Assembly: GCA_016256075.1 (NCBI GenBank)
Contig: SDVU01000135.1
Coordinates: 1 to 19,744 of the forward strand
Reading direction: 5' to 3'
Length of the DNA stretch: 19,744 nucleotides
Origin: Dictyocoela muelleri
Taxonomy: Eukaryota; Microsporidia
The notes beneath the pieces are model-generated. The model was not told the origin of the DNA and searched no databases. It saw only the letters and a list, made by a program, of their open reading frames with translations. Positions within the stretch are counted from its first letter, which is position 1; each line of letters starts with the position of its first letter. Both the position numbers and the translations under genes were made by a program. Below are positions 8,283 through 17,415 of the stretch, one piece after another.

Positions 8283-9423
8283 AGAATTTTTAAAAACACT
8301 TGAAAAAGAGAAATTAATTAAAATTATTTTAGAAAAGAAAAATCCTAAAAGAATAAATAAAGATCTCAAAACCAAAATCTTACTAAAATTCAATTATGAT
8401 GGTAGACAATTTTCTGGTCTTGTTGAGCAAGAAAATGCACCCACTATTGCAGACACATTGATCCGTGCATTATACACCTGCGGGCTTATTGATAACCCAA
8501 AAGTAAATGATATGGAATTTGCTGGTAGAACAGATGCTGGTGTCTCTGGAATAAACATGATTTGCTCAATAACAGTTTTATTTATAGATAAAAATTTCCC
8601 TTATGATACATATATAAATAATTATTTACCTCGTACAATACGAATCACTGCGTGGGCTATTTCCAATAAAAATTTTTCACCAAGATTTTCATGTATCCAA
8701 AGATCCTATAAATATTTTTTTAAAGATGAAAATTTGGATATGAAAAAATTCGAGTTGGGAATCGAATTTTTGAAAAATTTAAGAGATTTTAGGAAATTTT
8801 CAAAATATGATAAAAATAAACCGCAGAATTATTATTTTAGGAAACTAGATGAATTGTACGCGATTAAATATGAAAGTTATTCGGTATTGATTGTAAAGGC
8901 TTCCGGATTCACAAGAAATATGGTTAGAAAGATTTTCAACTTTTTGGAATCTGCAGCTAAAAACAAAATTTTGATTGAAAATTTATTTAAACCCTCTGAA
9001 ATAAAAGATGGCAAAGAATCTAATGTAAAGATTAATTTTCCTGAACTTAGTAATAAAAACATTATTATAAATATAGATGAAGATAATAAACAAAGCACAA
9101 TTTCAGAAGATTTGATTTTAGAACCCACCGACAAATTCGATTCCCCGTGTTTACAAAATAAAAAGATATTTCAACGGGACAAAAACCAACAATTTTACTT
9201 TGATATTAACCTTTCAGTGTTGCCAATTAATGTTAAATATTTCGAATCATTGGTTATAGGAAAAGCTGATCCGAGATTTCTTCTTTTCTATAACGCAAAG
9301 TTTGAACCTGAAATTGAGTGGAATAGTTCTGAAAGGAATTTGGTAAAAATTAGATCTGAATATTTAGAAGATTTTTTATTTTTGAAAATGAAATCGAACT
9401 TTTTTGAAGAATTTGACAAATAA
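8269..9423 (+). CDS. PUS3: tRNA pseudouridine synthase, Pus3/Deg1 type
   Basis: This 384-residue enzyme of the TruA/Pus1-Pus3 family converts uridine to pseudouridine in tRNA. Pus3 members act at positions 38 and 39 of the anticodon arm. Visible marks are ILLKFNYDGRQFSG (residues 37-50), the catalytic motif GRTDAGVSG with nucleophile Asp89, PRTIRITAWA (121-130), FSPRFSCIQRSYKYFF (136-151) and SGFTRNMVRKIF (212-223). The N-terminal YEEFLKTLEKEKLIKIILEK helix and LIRALYTCGLID favour Pus3/Deg1 over Pus1. The protein is shorter than the roughly 440-residue yeast enzyme, and its Asn/Lys-rich stretch at 240-310 matches nothing I know. ATG at 8269 is chosen because CCC sits just before it and the family N-terminus follows at once. 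It is the only intact host gene here, is intronless, and probably acts in cytosol or nucleus. Function is fairly sure; the Pus3 assignment is likely. Confidence 0.85.
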   Translation: MTRYEEFLKTLEKEKLIKIILEKKNPKRINKDLKTKILLKFNYDGRQFSGLVEQENAPTIADTLIRALYTCGLIDNPKVNDMEFAGRTDAGVSGINMICSITVLFIDKNFPYDTYINNYLPRTIRITAWAISNKNFSPRFSCIQRSYKYFFKDENLDMKKFELGIEFLKNLRDFRKFSKYDKNKPQNYYFRKLDELYAIKYESYSVLIVKASGFTRNMVRKIFNFLESAAKNKILIENLFKPSEIKDGKESNVKINFPELSNKNIIINIDEDNKQSTISEDLILEPTDKFDSPCLQNKKIFQRDKNQQFYFDINLSVLPINVKYFESLVIGKADPRFLLFYNAKFEPEIEWNSSERNLVKIRSEYLEDFLFLKMKSNFFEEFDK

Positions 9424-9481
9424 AATATTTAAATTTTTTTTAATTTTAAGAATTATATTTAGATTTTTATATAAACCTATA

Positions 9482-9487
9482 AATAAA
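9482..9487 (+). terminator. Candidate polyadenylation signal after Pus3
   Basis: AATAAA lies 59 bases after the stop codon. In such AT-rich sequence this hexamer is common, so it is only a candidate. Confidence 0.3.
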
Positions 9488-9640
9488 AATGATTATTTTT
9501 TATCTTAGGAGAAAGTATGGTTTTACAACGACTAGCCATCCCCTATTTTTTGGAAAATCGCCTTCTATAGGAGATAACTATACGATTCTCATTTGAAATA
9601 AGCGTAAAATCGCGGGTTATCTTAATATATAATAATTATT

Positions 9641-10265
9641 GTCACAGGCTTGAGGAGTTTCATTAAAATTAAAAATTTAAAAATTTAAAAATTTAAAAAT
9701 TTAAAAATTTATATTTTAAATATATATTTTAAATTTAAATTTTAAATTTAAATTTCAAAATACATTTAAAATTATCAAACTTTAAATTTATTTAAAATAA
9801 AACTCTTAATTTTTTTCTAATTGAAACTTCGAAAATTTAAATAAAAATTCTTAAATTTTTTTAAAAATTTCGAAATCTTAAAATACATTTACATTTAAAA
9901 AATAATGAAGATGATTTTTTATTCAAAAAATAGAATTTATTGTAATATATTTTCATATTTTTGTAATTGATTTACTGATACTATATTTTTATATCTGCAT
10001 CTATTACATAATTTCACTTTTTTCTCATAATTCCACATTTTCTTCGATTTCGACATTTTATTTCCATTATTATAAATTCCCACCGTTATATTCGTTTCCT
10101 TCCATTATTATCATTTCCCAACATTATTAAATATTTAAAAAAAATTACCCACCACCAATAAAAATAAAAATTTTACAAATCGTAATTAATTTAAAAGAAA
10201 ATTTTTTAATTAATTAATTTTTTCATGTGTAACTCCTCAAGCCTGGAATCACATGTGCCTGTGAC
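9641..10265. mobile_element. 625-bp inverted-repeat element
   Basis: The left end reads GTCACAGGCTTGAGGAGTTT. Read inward, the right end has GTCACAGGC, an extra 16 bp, then CAGGCTTGAGGAGTTACA; the two differ by one deletion or duplication between the repeated CAGGC words. The interior is low-complexity, with AAAATTT repeats at about 9668-9710 and no frame. The flanks share only TATT, so the target duplication is doubtful and the family is unknown. Confidence 0.65.
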
Positions 10266-10488
10266 TATTATTAATTCTCAACAGCTATATATAGAAGTTT
10301 TCAAAAAAGGCTTTGCGTAAATTTTTTTAAACTTACACAATTAACCGACGAAAATTAAGTGTAACGCACACAGTACGCTACCGGGTTAGAGTCTATTAAA
10401 CTTTTTTAATTTTTTTTTCCTTTTTTCATGTTTTTTAGTTTTTTTCGTGTGTTTTTAATTTTTAATTATTTTAATTATTTTTGAATTT
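10266..10488. other. T-rich intergenic stretch with weak tRNA-like words
   Basis: No gene is seen. The segment around 10345-10397 (ACGCACACAGTACGCTACCG, then GGTTAGAGTC) faintly resembles the tRNA-like relics near 12890 and 13240. The rest is oligo-T. Confidence 0.3.
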
Positions 10489-10498
10489 TTTTTATTGT

Positions 10499-10502
<4 letters not shown>
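10489..10502. repeat. Target-site duplication, left of SINE copy C
   Basis: TTTTTATTGTCTTA is repeated without mismatch at 12752-12765, exactly next to the tRNA-like head. This perfect 14-bp duplication fixes the ends of copy C. Confidence 0.85.
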
Positions 10503-10541
<39 letters not shown>

Positions 10542-10830
10542 TGTTGACAACATCTATAGCTGCTAACCCGGAGGGTTATCACCTATTGTGGTCTTTGACC
10601 TTTGGTTCTTGTTGCTCTAACAATACGTCACTTCCTAAGCTACACAGAACCCCAGCTGTATACTCGACCTTAGTTTTATCAATGACTCAGAAGGATACAG
10701 GTAATTGGTGGCTTTTAATGAATTTTTATTTTCACTACTTTTGCCGAGATGCGTCGCCGCACTCATCCCCACATCTAAGAGAGTCCTTTCTGCTTCATTG
10801 AAATATTAGACCAAGTCTAAATTAGCTATA

Positions 10831-12596
10831 CAGTAGTGGTCGATTTTTTTAGTCACTTTTAAAAAAATGTGGATTAAAAAAATCGAAAAGATCGAAAAAA
10901 TCTACATTTCTATAAACATAAAATTTCATGTATTTTTCATAGTTATTTTTTTTAAATAAATATAAATCCGATTTTATTATATATATGTTCATATACTATT
11001 CATAAATCATATACTATGAATCTAGACTTTATTTAATATATTAAGATTGGGAAGCTTTCAAATTCGAGCTATTTAGCGTAATTTATTAACAAATCATCAG
11101 AATTTGCTTAGTTATAAAATTTGATGAATATTTATAACATTTTTAAAAATACAATATTATCTCTAGAATACTTTATTTTAGATGTTGATATAGAGACATT
11201 CTATTTCTTTTAACCTTTTTTCCATAATATTAGTCTTTTTCCTTCAATTAAAAACAATATATTAATAAAACATATTAAAGACTCTCTTAAATCATATAAA
11301 AACACATGATAAATTACTTTACTGAATAATCACTTCATGTTTGAGATCATTAATTAAGCATTCGGAATTTAAAAATTAATTAAAACTATTTGAAGAAATT
11401 AATAATATCCAATTATAACGGTTATATTAGATATGTAAACGGCATGGAAATTTCAATTTAATACCAGATTCATTACATCTTAAGCCCCTTAAAATTATCC
11501 AGAATAATAGAATAGTTTTTTATTTTTATTTTTGCACATAGTGAATTGTGATAAAAATTAAAAAAAATCAGATGTTAGCCAGGAATTTTGTCAGTTATAT
11601 AAGATATATTATAGACCTCCTATTCAAATTATAAATGCCTGGAGTTTTTTAGATTTTATTATTAAAAAGACATTAACTTCTCACAAAACATACTAACATC
11701 GAGCATTAAAAACAATCTTGTTTTATATTTTTATAGTACATTTTCTTGTATAAAAAATAGGATTTATCATGCTCATATTTTATGTAAAGACACGTTTTGT
11801 CTATATTTAAAACATCATTTGTATAAAATACCTATAGCGTTGATATTAATACCGATTAAAATATGTCTATCATGGGTAATCAGTACTTTCTGCTACGCCA
11901 TTTTATTTTCCTAAAACTAAATAAAATGAAAAAAACATCTTACAAAAAATGCTACATTTCTAAGCTTTATTTTTTTCATAAAAACCTACTTTTGTTCAAA
12001 AAATTGGCTATTAAAAATCGGTAAGTATTTTCCTCGCATTTTTTATGTTTTAACATATGAATGCATAAATATCTAAATATTTATTTTTATTACAAGACAA
12101 ATTGGGAATTCATTTTGTCAAATTATCGCAATAATCAATATCTATTGAACAATTTATATTCATAATGATAGATGTTGCTACAGACTTATAAAGATTATAC
12201 ATTTTCACTAATTATTCCATCATATATACCTTGCCATTTATTTATTCTGCAATCTTTTAAATCACTAATAAGTTTATTATTTTTATATTTCTTGTCATAT
12301 GGGTTCAAAAAAATTTACTAAAAAATGTTTTAAAAATAATATTTGCTTTTGAAACGAACATATGTATTTTTTAAAAAATAAATAGGATCAAAAAAACGAC
12401 AAGATCAAAGTTTTCGACAGTCTAAAATTTTAAAAAAGTCGTATTTACACTTTGATTAGTAATAAAAAATGATTTATATTATATTTATGCTACATTTAAA
12501 CAATTTTTATAGCGCAAATATTCACATGGCTGCATTATTTGCTTAGAGATAAGAGAATCGACATTTTTATATATCAAAAAAAATCGCCGACTACTG
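10831..12596 (-). mobile_element. Tc1/mariner-like transposon, decayed, in SINE C
   Basis: The 1,766-bp element has ends CAGTAGTGGTCGATTTTTTT (left) and CAGTAGTCGGCGATTTTTTT (right, read inward), with a TA duplication at 10829-10830 and 12597-12598. CAGT ends and TA targets define the Tc1/mariner superfamily. Removing it rejoins the SINE body as AGCTATACCA, as in the other copies. The inside is riddled with stops, and only one transposase scrap is recognisable (11181-11231). Confidence 0.85.
11181..11231 (-). pseudogene. Tc1/mariner transposase C-terminal scrap
   Basis: On the minus strand the segment NIMEKRLKEIECLYINI resembles the region after the catalytic NPIENLW motif of mariner transposases (typically NLW..MK.RL.E......). 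Its position, toward one end of the element and on the strand reading inward from the right end, fits. The preceding catalytic motifs could not be recognised. The assignment rests mainly on the element ends. Confidence 0.45.
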
Positions 12597-12679
12597 TACC
12601 AATTGGAAAAACTGTATATTATACTATAATTATCTAGTTATGACCGCTTAATGATATTACCTGATTATTTATTAAAGAG

Positions 12680-12751
12680 TGACGTCAACAGGATTCGAAC
12701 CACGATACTTATATTTTACGTTCAAGAAGGTAAACCACTCAGCTTTCTGGC
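12680..12751 (-). promoter_or_regulatory. tRNA-like Pol III head of SINE copy C
   Basis: On the minus strand it begins GCCAGAAAGCTGAGTGG (a degraded A box) and keeps an exact B box, GGTTCGAATCC. The 5' end lies directly against the target duplication, showing that the head is the true 5' end of the repeat. Confidence 0.75.
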
Positions 12752-12765
12752 TTTTTATTGTCTTA
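12752..12765. repeat. Target-site duplication, right of SINE copy C
   Basis: TTTTTATTGTCTTA, identical to 10489-10502. Confidence 0.85.
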
Positions 12766-13110
12766 AAAGATTTTATATCTAGATATTTTTTTAAATACTA
12801 CCACAGTCTTTTTTTAAAGATTTATATAATTTTATTATAAATTTTTGTGCACAAAATAATTTAAAATTAAAAAGAATATTAAATATGTCGCGCTCAGCAC
12901 ACTACTAGGAAAGAGTCTCGATTTAAACACTTTTTTTATTTTTAATAAATCATGTCAAGTTTAGATTTAGTTTGAGATTAGACCTCTTTCTAGAAAACCT
13001 TCTAATTTTAAACAATAGTGTTTATGTATCTAATTTAATAGACCTCATTGAGATAAATTTATTTAATATTTTTCTTATTAATATTTAAATATTAGTAATG
13101 TAATTAATTA

Positions 13111-13176
13111 TGACATATGGTCTAGTGGGGATAATTAGTAGTTCTAAGTTTGAGTTCGTGTCTCAGTGGGAGAATT
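13111..13176 (+). other. Degenerate tRNA-like relic
   Basis: TATGGTCTAGTGG resembles the A box of Glu/Asp-type tRNAs, and GAGTTCGTGTCTC about 30 bases later resembles a B box. The sequence cannot be folded into a proper acceptor stem. It is probably a tRNA pseudogene or the head of another short repeat. Confidence 0.35.
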
Positions 13177-13227
13177 TATTTAGTACAAACTTAAAAAAAA
13201 TATTAAGAAAAAAATAAAAGAAGATTA

Positions 13228-13284
13228 AATCGCGATTCAAACCTAGTAGCACCTGTGCGCCATATTAATCATTATATCTGAAAA
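13228..13284 (-). other. Degenerate tRNA-like relic (minus strand)
   Basis: On the minus strand TATAATGATTAATATGGCGC is followed by TACTAGGTTTGAATCGC, the latter resembling a B box (GGTTTGAATC). No acceptor stem is found. It faces the relic at 13111-13176. Confidence 0.35.
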
Positions 13285-13536
13285 TAAACCATGATTTTTC
13301 GCTTACTTCAAATAAGACTTGTCTTATTTTCTTTTATGACTGCAATTTTATATAAAATATGGGTTGCTAAATCGTTGTAGAACCGTAAATTTTTAGGTGC
13401 CAGATAGTTTAATGAAATTTTACTGTAAATTGTAACCGTATTAAAAAATCATCAACACCTTTTTATAATTTAATTTAATAATCCTCATAAAAAATTGAAT
13501 TATGTTCACCAACGGGTTATTCTATCAGTTATACCG

Positions 13537-14170
13537 CAATTCGCCCGATTCGCAATTCGCCCGATTCATAATTCGCTCGAGTCTCAATTCGTATAAAAAA
13601 ATTAAAAAAATTTCCTATAAAAAATGAATAATTACTTTGAGATCCCGAGGGTGAAAAATGAAATACAGATTATCACTTCTTATATTTAAAAGTTAAAGAA
13701 GTACTAAGATGGTACAAATGCTTCTGTAAATGTACTTAAAGAGTACTAAAAACTCTATGTAAATAAAGAAAGAAACTTTAAATAGTTATTAATTTTTAAC
13801 ATAATAAAGTATCTAAAATATATATCTTAAAAGGCTTGATTAACTTTATTAAATACAAAATTTTATAATTTATTTGACTAATTATCCTACACATTTTTAT
13901 TAATTGGTTAATTTTCATAGCATAAAATTTTGTAGCCATTACATATCATCTTTAAAATAAAAAAAAATATCACCTATCTTGATTAAAAAGGTATTAAATA
14001 GCTAAATCGTAAAAATGTAATTATTTATTTTTTTTAATATCTATTTAAACATTACAAAATGAAATCTATTATTTTTTATAATTATAGGATTTTTTTTAGG
14101 TGAATAAAAATCGAGCGAACTGAGATTCGGGCGAACTGAGATTCGGGCGAACTGAGATTCGGGCGAATTG
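13537..14170. mobile_element. 634-bp foldback with 16-17-bp tandem repeats
   Basis: The ends are CAATTCGCCCGATTCG and its inverse. Each arm repeats an AATTCGCCCGATTC-type unit about three to four times (left 13537-13592; right 14110-14170, unit GCGAACTGAGATTCGG). The interior of about 500 bp is AT-rich without a gene. A related phrase (CAACG, then TATTCTATC) stands on both sides, because the foldback lies within one arm of the outer element and part of that arm appears duplicated. Confidence 0.7.
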
Positions 14171-14278
14171 GCACACAACGTATTCTATCCTAGAAGTCAC
14201 ATATATATGAGAAACGACAATTATAAAACATAAGCGAAAAATCAAAATATTTAATAATCCGGGATTATTTTTAAATCT

Positions 14279-14637
14279 ACTCGTATTTTTATTTGCAAAT
14301 TATGTAATTTACGGCACTAACACGCTTTAGGGACGCCAGTAATTTTGAGGAGAAGAAAAACTGAAAAAATATAAGATGTGCTAAATGATTTATGAAACTA
14401 TAATATCGGAATACATTTTTTTTAAACGTCAACATAATTTATTTTTTCCTTAATTTGGCAAAGTCAAATTAAGAAAAAAAAAATGTTGACGTTTAAAAAA
14501 TGTATTCCAGGATTATAAATTCACAAATCATTTGGCACATCTTATATTTTTTCAGTTTTTCTTCTCCTCAAAATTTATGGCGTCCCTAAAGCGTGTTAGT
14601 AACGTAATTTTTTTAATTTGCAAATAAAAATACGAGT
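14279..14637. mobile_element. 359-bp near-perfect palindrome
   Basis: Arms of about 165 bp beginning ACTCGTATTTTTATTTGCAA mirror each other around a centre near 14459 (CTTAATTTG, short loop, CAAATTAAG). Shared landmarks are CACGCTTTAGGGACGCC, GAGGAGAAGAAAAACTG and AAATGTTGACGTTTAAA. Arm identity is high, suggesting recent origin or ongoing correction between the arms. Confidence 0.75.
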
Positions 14638-14649
14638 ATATTGTAAGAC

Positions 14650-14925
14650 CAGGGTTATTCTATCCTAGAAGTCATATCTAGATGGATTACGACAATATAG
14701 AAACATGGACGAAATTATATTGTATTCATTATTCCCGAATTAGTTTTTCTATACCCGAATTTTTATTTACAAATTAGGAAATTTTTTGACAATTAATAAT
14801 TTGTATAAAAAATACAAGTATATAAGAAACTGATCGGTAAATATTAAATACCATAAAATTTCGTCTATGTTTCTATATTGTCTTTTTTCTTCTAGACATG
14901 ACTTCTAGGATAGACGACTCCGTTT
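14650..14925. mobile_element. Inner hairpin element, kin of the outer one
   Basis: GGGTTATTCTATCCTAGAAG at the left faces GACTTCTAGGATAGACGACT at the right. Both arms continue with GACAATATAGAAACAT and GACGAAATT. The same words form the arms of the outer element (13504-15007), so these are two members of one family. Confidence 0.65.
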
Positions 14926-15007
14926 AAGAACCAATTTCGCCTACGTTTTAGAATTGTCGTTTCTCATATAGACATGACTACTAGGATAAACTAACCCGTT
15001 TGTGAAC

Positions 15008-15584
15008 ACAGATTCAGTATTATGAATTTATTAATAGCCTCACTACAATTTGTGACCTCTCACTTGTAAAGTTAAAATACATATCAAAATTGTTTTTTTT
15101 TAATTTTTTATTAAAAAATTAAAAGCATGTAACTTATTGAAATTGTGACACCCATATTTCATAAATTATAAAGAACAATTATTAAATTATAATTAAAGTT
15201 TGTGTGAAATTATCAAATATTCACAAAAATTCATATCAATTTATTTTTGTAAATTACTTTTAAATAAATAATGTAATTACATATGAAAAGATTTGGAAAT
15301 AATTTAAATTAAATCTTTATTAAAATAAAATTTTTGCTAAAAACACTAAACGGGATAAAAAATAGAATTATAAATTAGTAATAAGAATAAAAAAAATTAG
15401 AATTAATTGAAATTCAATTAATTTATATAAATTATTTTGTAATTTTTTTTATTATTTTACATTTTAATAATTTTTTTATATTTAAAAAAGGAAATAATTT
15501 TAAGTTAATTGTATTTAAGCATTCGTACAATTTTTAAACAAAATTAATTATTGTATTTAAAAACAATAGTGTTTACAACCTTTT
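15008..15584. other. AT-rich stretch, no gene seen
   Basis: Only low-complexity A/T sequence is visible; no frames, tRNA boxes or inverted repeats stand out. Confidence 0.4.
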
Positions 15585-15734
15585 CATTTTTATAGCCACA
15601 AATTTTCATTTTAATATTCACAAATTTTCATTTTTATAGTAGTAAAATTTATATTTTTATAGTCACAGAATTTCATTTTTATAGTCACAGAATTTCTTTT
15701 TTATAGTCTCAAAATTTATTTTTATAGTCGCAGA
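15585..15734. repeat. 22-24-bp minisatellite
   Basis: Six to seven diverged copies of a unit close to AGTCACAGAATTTCATTTTT stand in tandem. The array is interrupted by SINE copy D and resumes at 17726-17765 (AGTTGCAGAATTTCATATTT, then AGTCGCA). Confidence 0.75.
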
Positions 15735-15807
15735 GCCGGATAGCTCAGTGGTTAACACTCTTGAATGTAAAATTTAAGTATCGTGGTTGGAATCCCACTG
15801 ACGTCAC
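15735..15807 (+). promoter_or_regulatory. tRNA-like Pol III head of SINE copy D
   Basis: The A box TAGCTCAGTGGTTA is intact; the B box is GGTTGGAATCC, one change from consensus. The T arm can form four pairs (GTGG with CCAC). The first seven bases do not pair with the last seven, so this is not a functional tRNA. TTTTT follows directly at 15808, which could stop Pol III early in this copy. Confidence 0.75.
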
Positions 15808-15861
15808 TTTTTAATAAATAATGAGGGAATGAAACTATGCGGTCATAACTAGATAATTAAA

Positions 15862-17415
15862 GGGTGGCGCTCGAACTCGCCGACGGCGAGTTCTACCGTG
15901 TTGATACGGCGTGTTTGGCCGAACTCGCCATTTTTAATTAAAATTTTCTAACCCCTTATGAATCAAATAAAATTTATAGAAAGTCAAAGAAATGTCGAAG
16001 TTTGTATATATAATGGCTTTATATATAACATTGACAAAGTATTTAGTGATAAAATAAGATATAGATGTCGTCATCGATATTGCCCGGGCAGGATTATTTT
16101 AAATAATAAAAAAAATAAAGGAAGAAATTATACATATTCATGACGAGGAATCCTCACATATTAATCATTTATTAATGAAGGCTGAGATTAAGAAAAGGTT
16201 ATCATAACTTCAGAGTTGTTTGTAGATGTTTTTTCTGCATCTTTAACTTTAACAAAAATAAGACCGGATTTAATGATTGCAAGTCATCAAAGATATCGCT
16301 CATATTTCAACAGTATAAGACGAAATAAAATCCAAAAAACTGATACTGATACAGTTATAGATTCCAGTAAATGTCTTACATTAGAAGGAGACAACTTTTT
16401 AAGGCTAGATACTGGACCATCATCTGAATCAAGAGTAATTATCTTTGTGTGAAATTTCTTTTTAAATTTAATCAACAAAGCTACTGTTTTCATAGCATAT
16501 TCAACATTTAAGATAACACCACAAATTTTACCAAATACATGTAATACATATTATGTATTTTAATAAACGTATACCAGTATTATTTGCCTTGATGGAAAAA
16601 AAAGAGTATTAAATCTTATGAAATTATTTATGAATTCTTAAAAGAAAAAAAATATAATACCAAGTATTTTTATTTTAGATTTTGAACAGGGACAATATAC
16701 CGCAGTCAAAAATATTTTCCTTTATATTAAAATATATACATGTTGCTTTCATTTTCGACAAATTTCCGGCGTTCTTTACAGAAATCTGGATTTCAAAATA
16801 TTTACAAAACATCACAAATATTCAAAGATTTCTTAAAAAAAAATCTTGCGTTAGCATTAAAATAGAAGATGTTATCGAGGCCTTTGAATATTTGAAAAAT
16901 AGTATTGACCATAATGAAAATAATCATGAAATGAATGATGTTTTGGAATATTTTAAAATTAATTTTTTGGTAAAAGATAATAAATCGGCGAAAAACATGC
17001 TAACATGGAACTTGAATGATCGAATTTTACAAAATATTACAACCAGCACGAATATTTTAGAAGCTTGGTATGGTCATATAAACAACAATTTAACTTCTCC
17101 TCCTCAGAGTACTGATAAATTAATTCTTATTCTTAAAAGGGAAGAATAAAAAACACGAGTGGTAGCTATGAATCTTAAAAATGGTGTAGTAAAACATAAA
17201 AAGCGGTGGGATAATTTAAATCAAGTATGCATAATTGAAAATTACAGTCATTACATCATCAATGAATTTTTTGACATTATTATAACTTAATTTGAAATAA
17301 AATTTGATTAATTGTTTTTTTTAATACACCCTTAAATTTAAAAAATTGCGAGTTCTGCCAAACTCGACGTCCCCGCGGCGCTCGAACTCGCCGTCTGCGA
17401 GTTCGAGCGCCGCGG
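15862..17415 (+). mobile_element. MULE-type DNA transposon 2, decayed, in SINE D
   Basis: Inverted ends share GGCGCTCGAACTCGC and, further in, TTTGGC.GAACTCGC.ATTTTT, in all about 75 bp. The right tip (17373-17415) is a perfect hairpin with 19-bp arms and a 5-base loop. The left tip has ACTCGCCGACGGCGAGT. GC-rich tips in an AT-rich body stand out strongly. No matching 8-11-bp target duplication is seen; instead about 18 bp of the host SINE is gone, suggesting a later deletion or aberrant insertion. Confidence 0.85.
15958..17290 (+). pseudogene. MULE transposase with FLYWCH finger, broken
   Basis: The N-terminal finger reads FIESQRNVEVCIYNGFIYN, then IRYRCRHRYCPGRIILNN, with zinc ligands completed by SSHINH in another frame. 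The linker and core follow: RRNKIQKTDTD, DNFLRLDTGPSSESRVIIF, FIAYSTFKITPQIL (the usual DGTF is YSTF, so the first catalytic Asp is lost), ILDFEQGQYTAVK with the second Asp, CCFHFRQ, and NILEAWYGHINNN with the expected Glu. The C-terminus KHKKRWDNLNQVCII ends at a stop at 17288-17290. Frameshifts near 16140, after 16440 and near 16780, and a stop at 17147-17149, inactivate it. ATG at 15958 follows CCCC. It is a relative of the MULE 1 gene. Confidence 0.88.

Larger units (their letters stand above)
10503..12751 (-). mobile_element. SINE-like repeat, copy C, full length, split by Tc1
   Basis: On the minus strand this copy runs from the tRNA-like head (12751-12680) through the conserved body to GATGTTGTCAACATTT and a (TA)n tail at about 10503-10538. 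A perfect 14-bp target duplication brackets it. Without the 1,766-bp Tc1/mariner insertion and its duplicated TA, the copy is about 481 bp, the best estimate of full length. It is the best-defined member of the family. No coding frame is conserved between copies. Confidence 0.88.
12766..13503. other. AT-rich stretch with tRNA-like relics only
   Basis: No protein gene is seen. Besides the two relics listed separately, GTCGCGCTCAGCACACTACT near 12887 shares scattered words with them. The remainder is featureless AT-rich sequence. Confidence 0.4.
13504..15007. mobile_element. Outer hairpin element of a nested foldback cluster
   Basis: GTTCACCAACGGGTTATTCT at 13504 is mirrored by the right end at about 14985-15007, which reads inward GTTCACAAACGGGTTAGTTT. 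The left arm resumes at about 14177 (ATTCTATCCTAGAAGTCAC, then ATATGAGAAACGACAATTAT) after an inserted foldback. The right arm holds the matching ATATGAGAAACGACAATTC. At least three other inverted-repeat units lie inside. No frames are seen. Confidence 0.6.

Noticed and set aside
8877-9134. 85-codon antisense frame in the Pus3-like gene
   Set aside because: It is a shadow on the opposite strand of a well-supported gene, with no family resemblance.
10501-10538. Telomeric or centromeric repeat
   Set aside because: The (TA)n run is the tail of SINE C, bracketed by its target duplication.
10541-10801. 86-codon open frame
   Set aside because: It is read through the SINE C body; the matching stretches in copies B and D do not keep the frame.
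13537-14170. CRISPR array (short GC-rich repeats)
   Set aside because: Units are 16-17 bp in direct tandem without spacers, mirrored at the other end, and the setting is eukaryotic.
15735-15807. A functional tRNA gene
   Set aside because: A and B boxes are good, but the ends do not pair as an acceptor stem, the T arm has only four pairs, and the anticodon loop is abnormal. The same sequence heads three repeat copies.
16287-16493. 68-codon antisense frame in MULE 2
   Set aside because: The sense strand has clear MULE linker and core motifs over the same bases.
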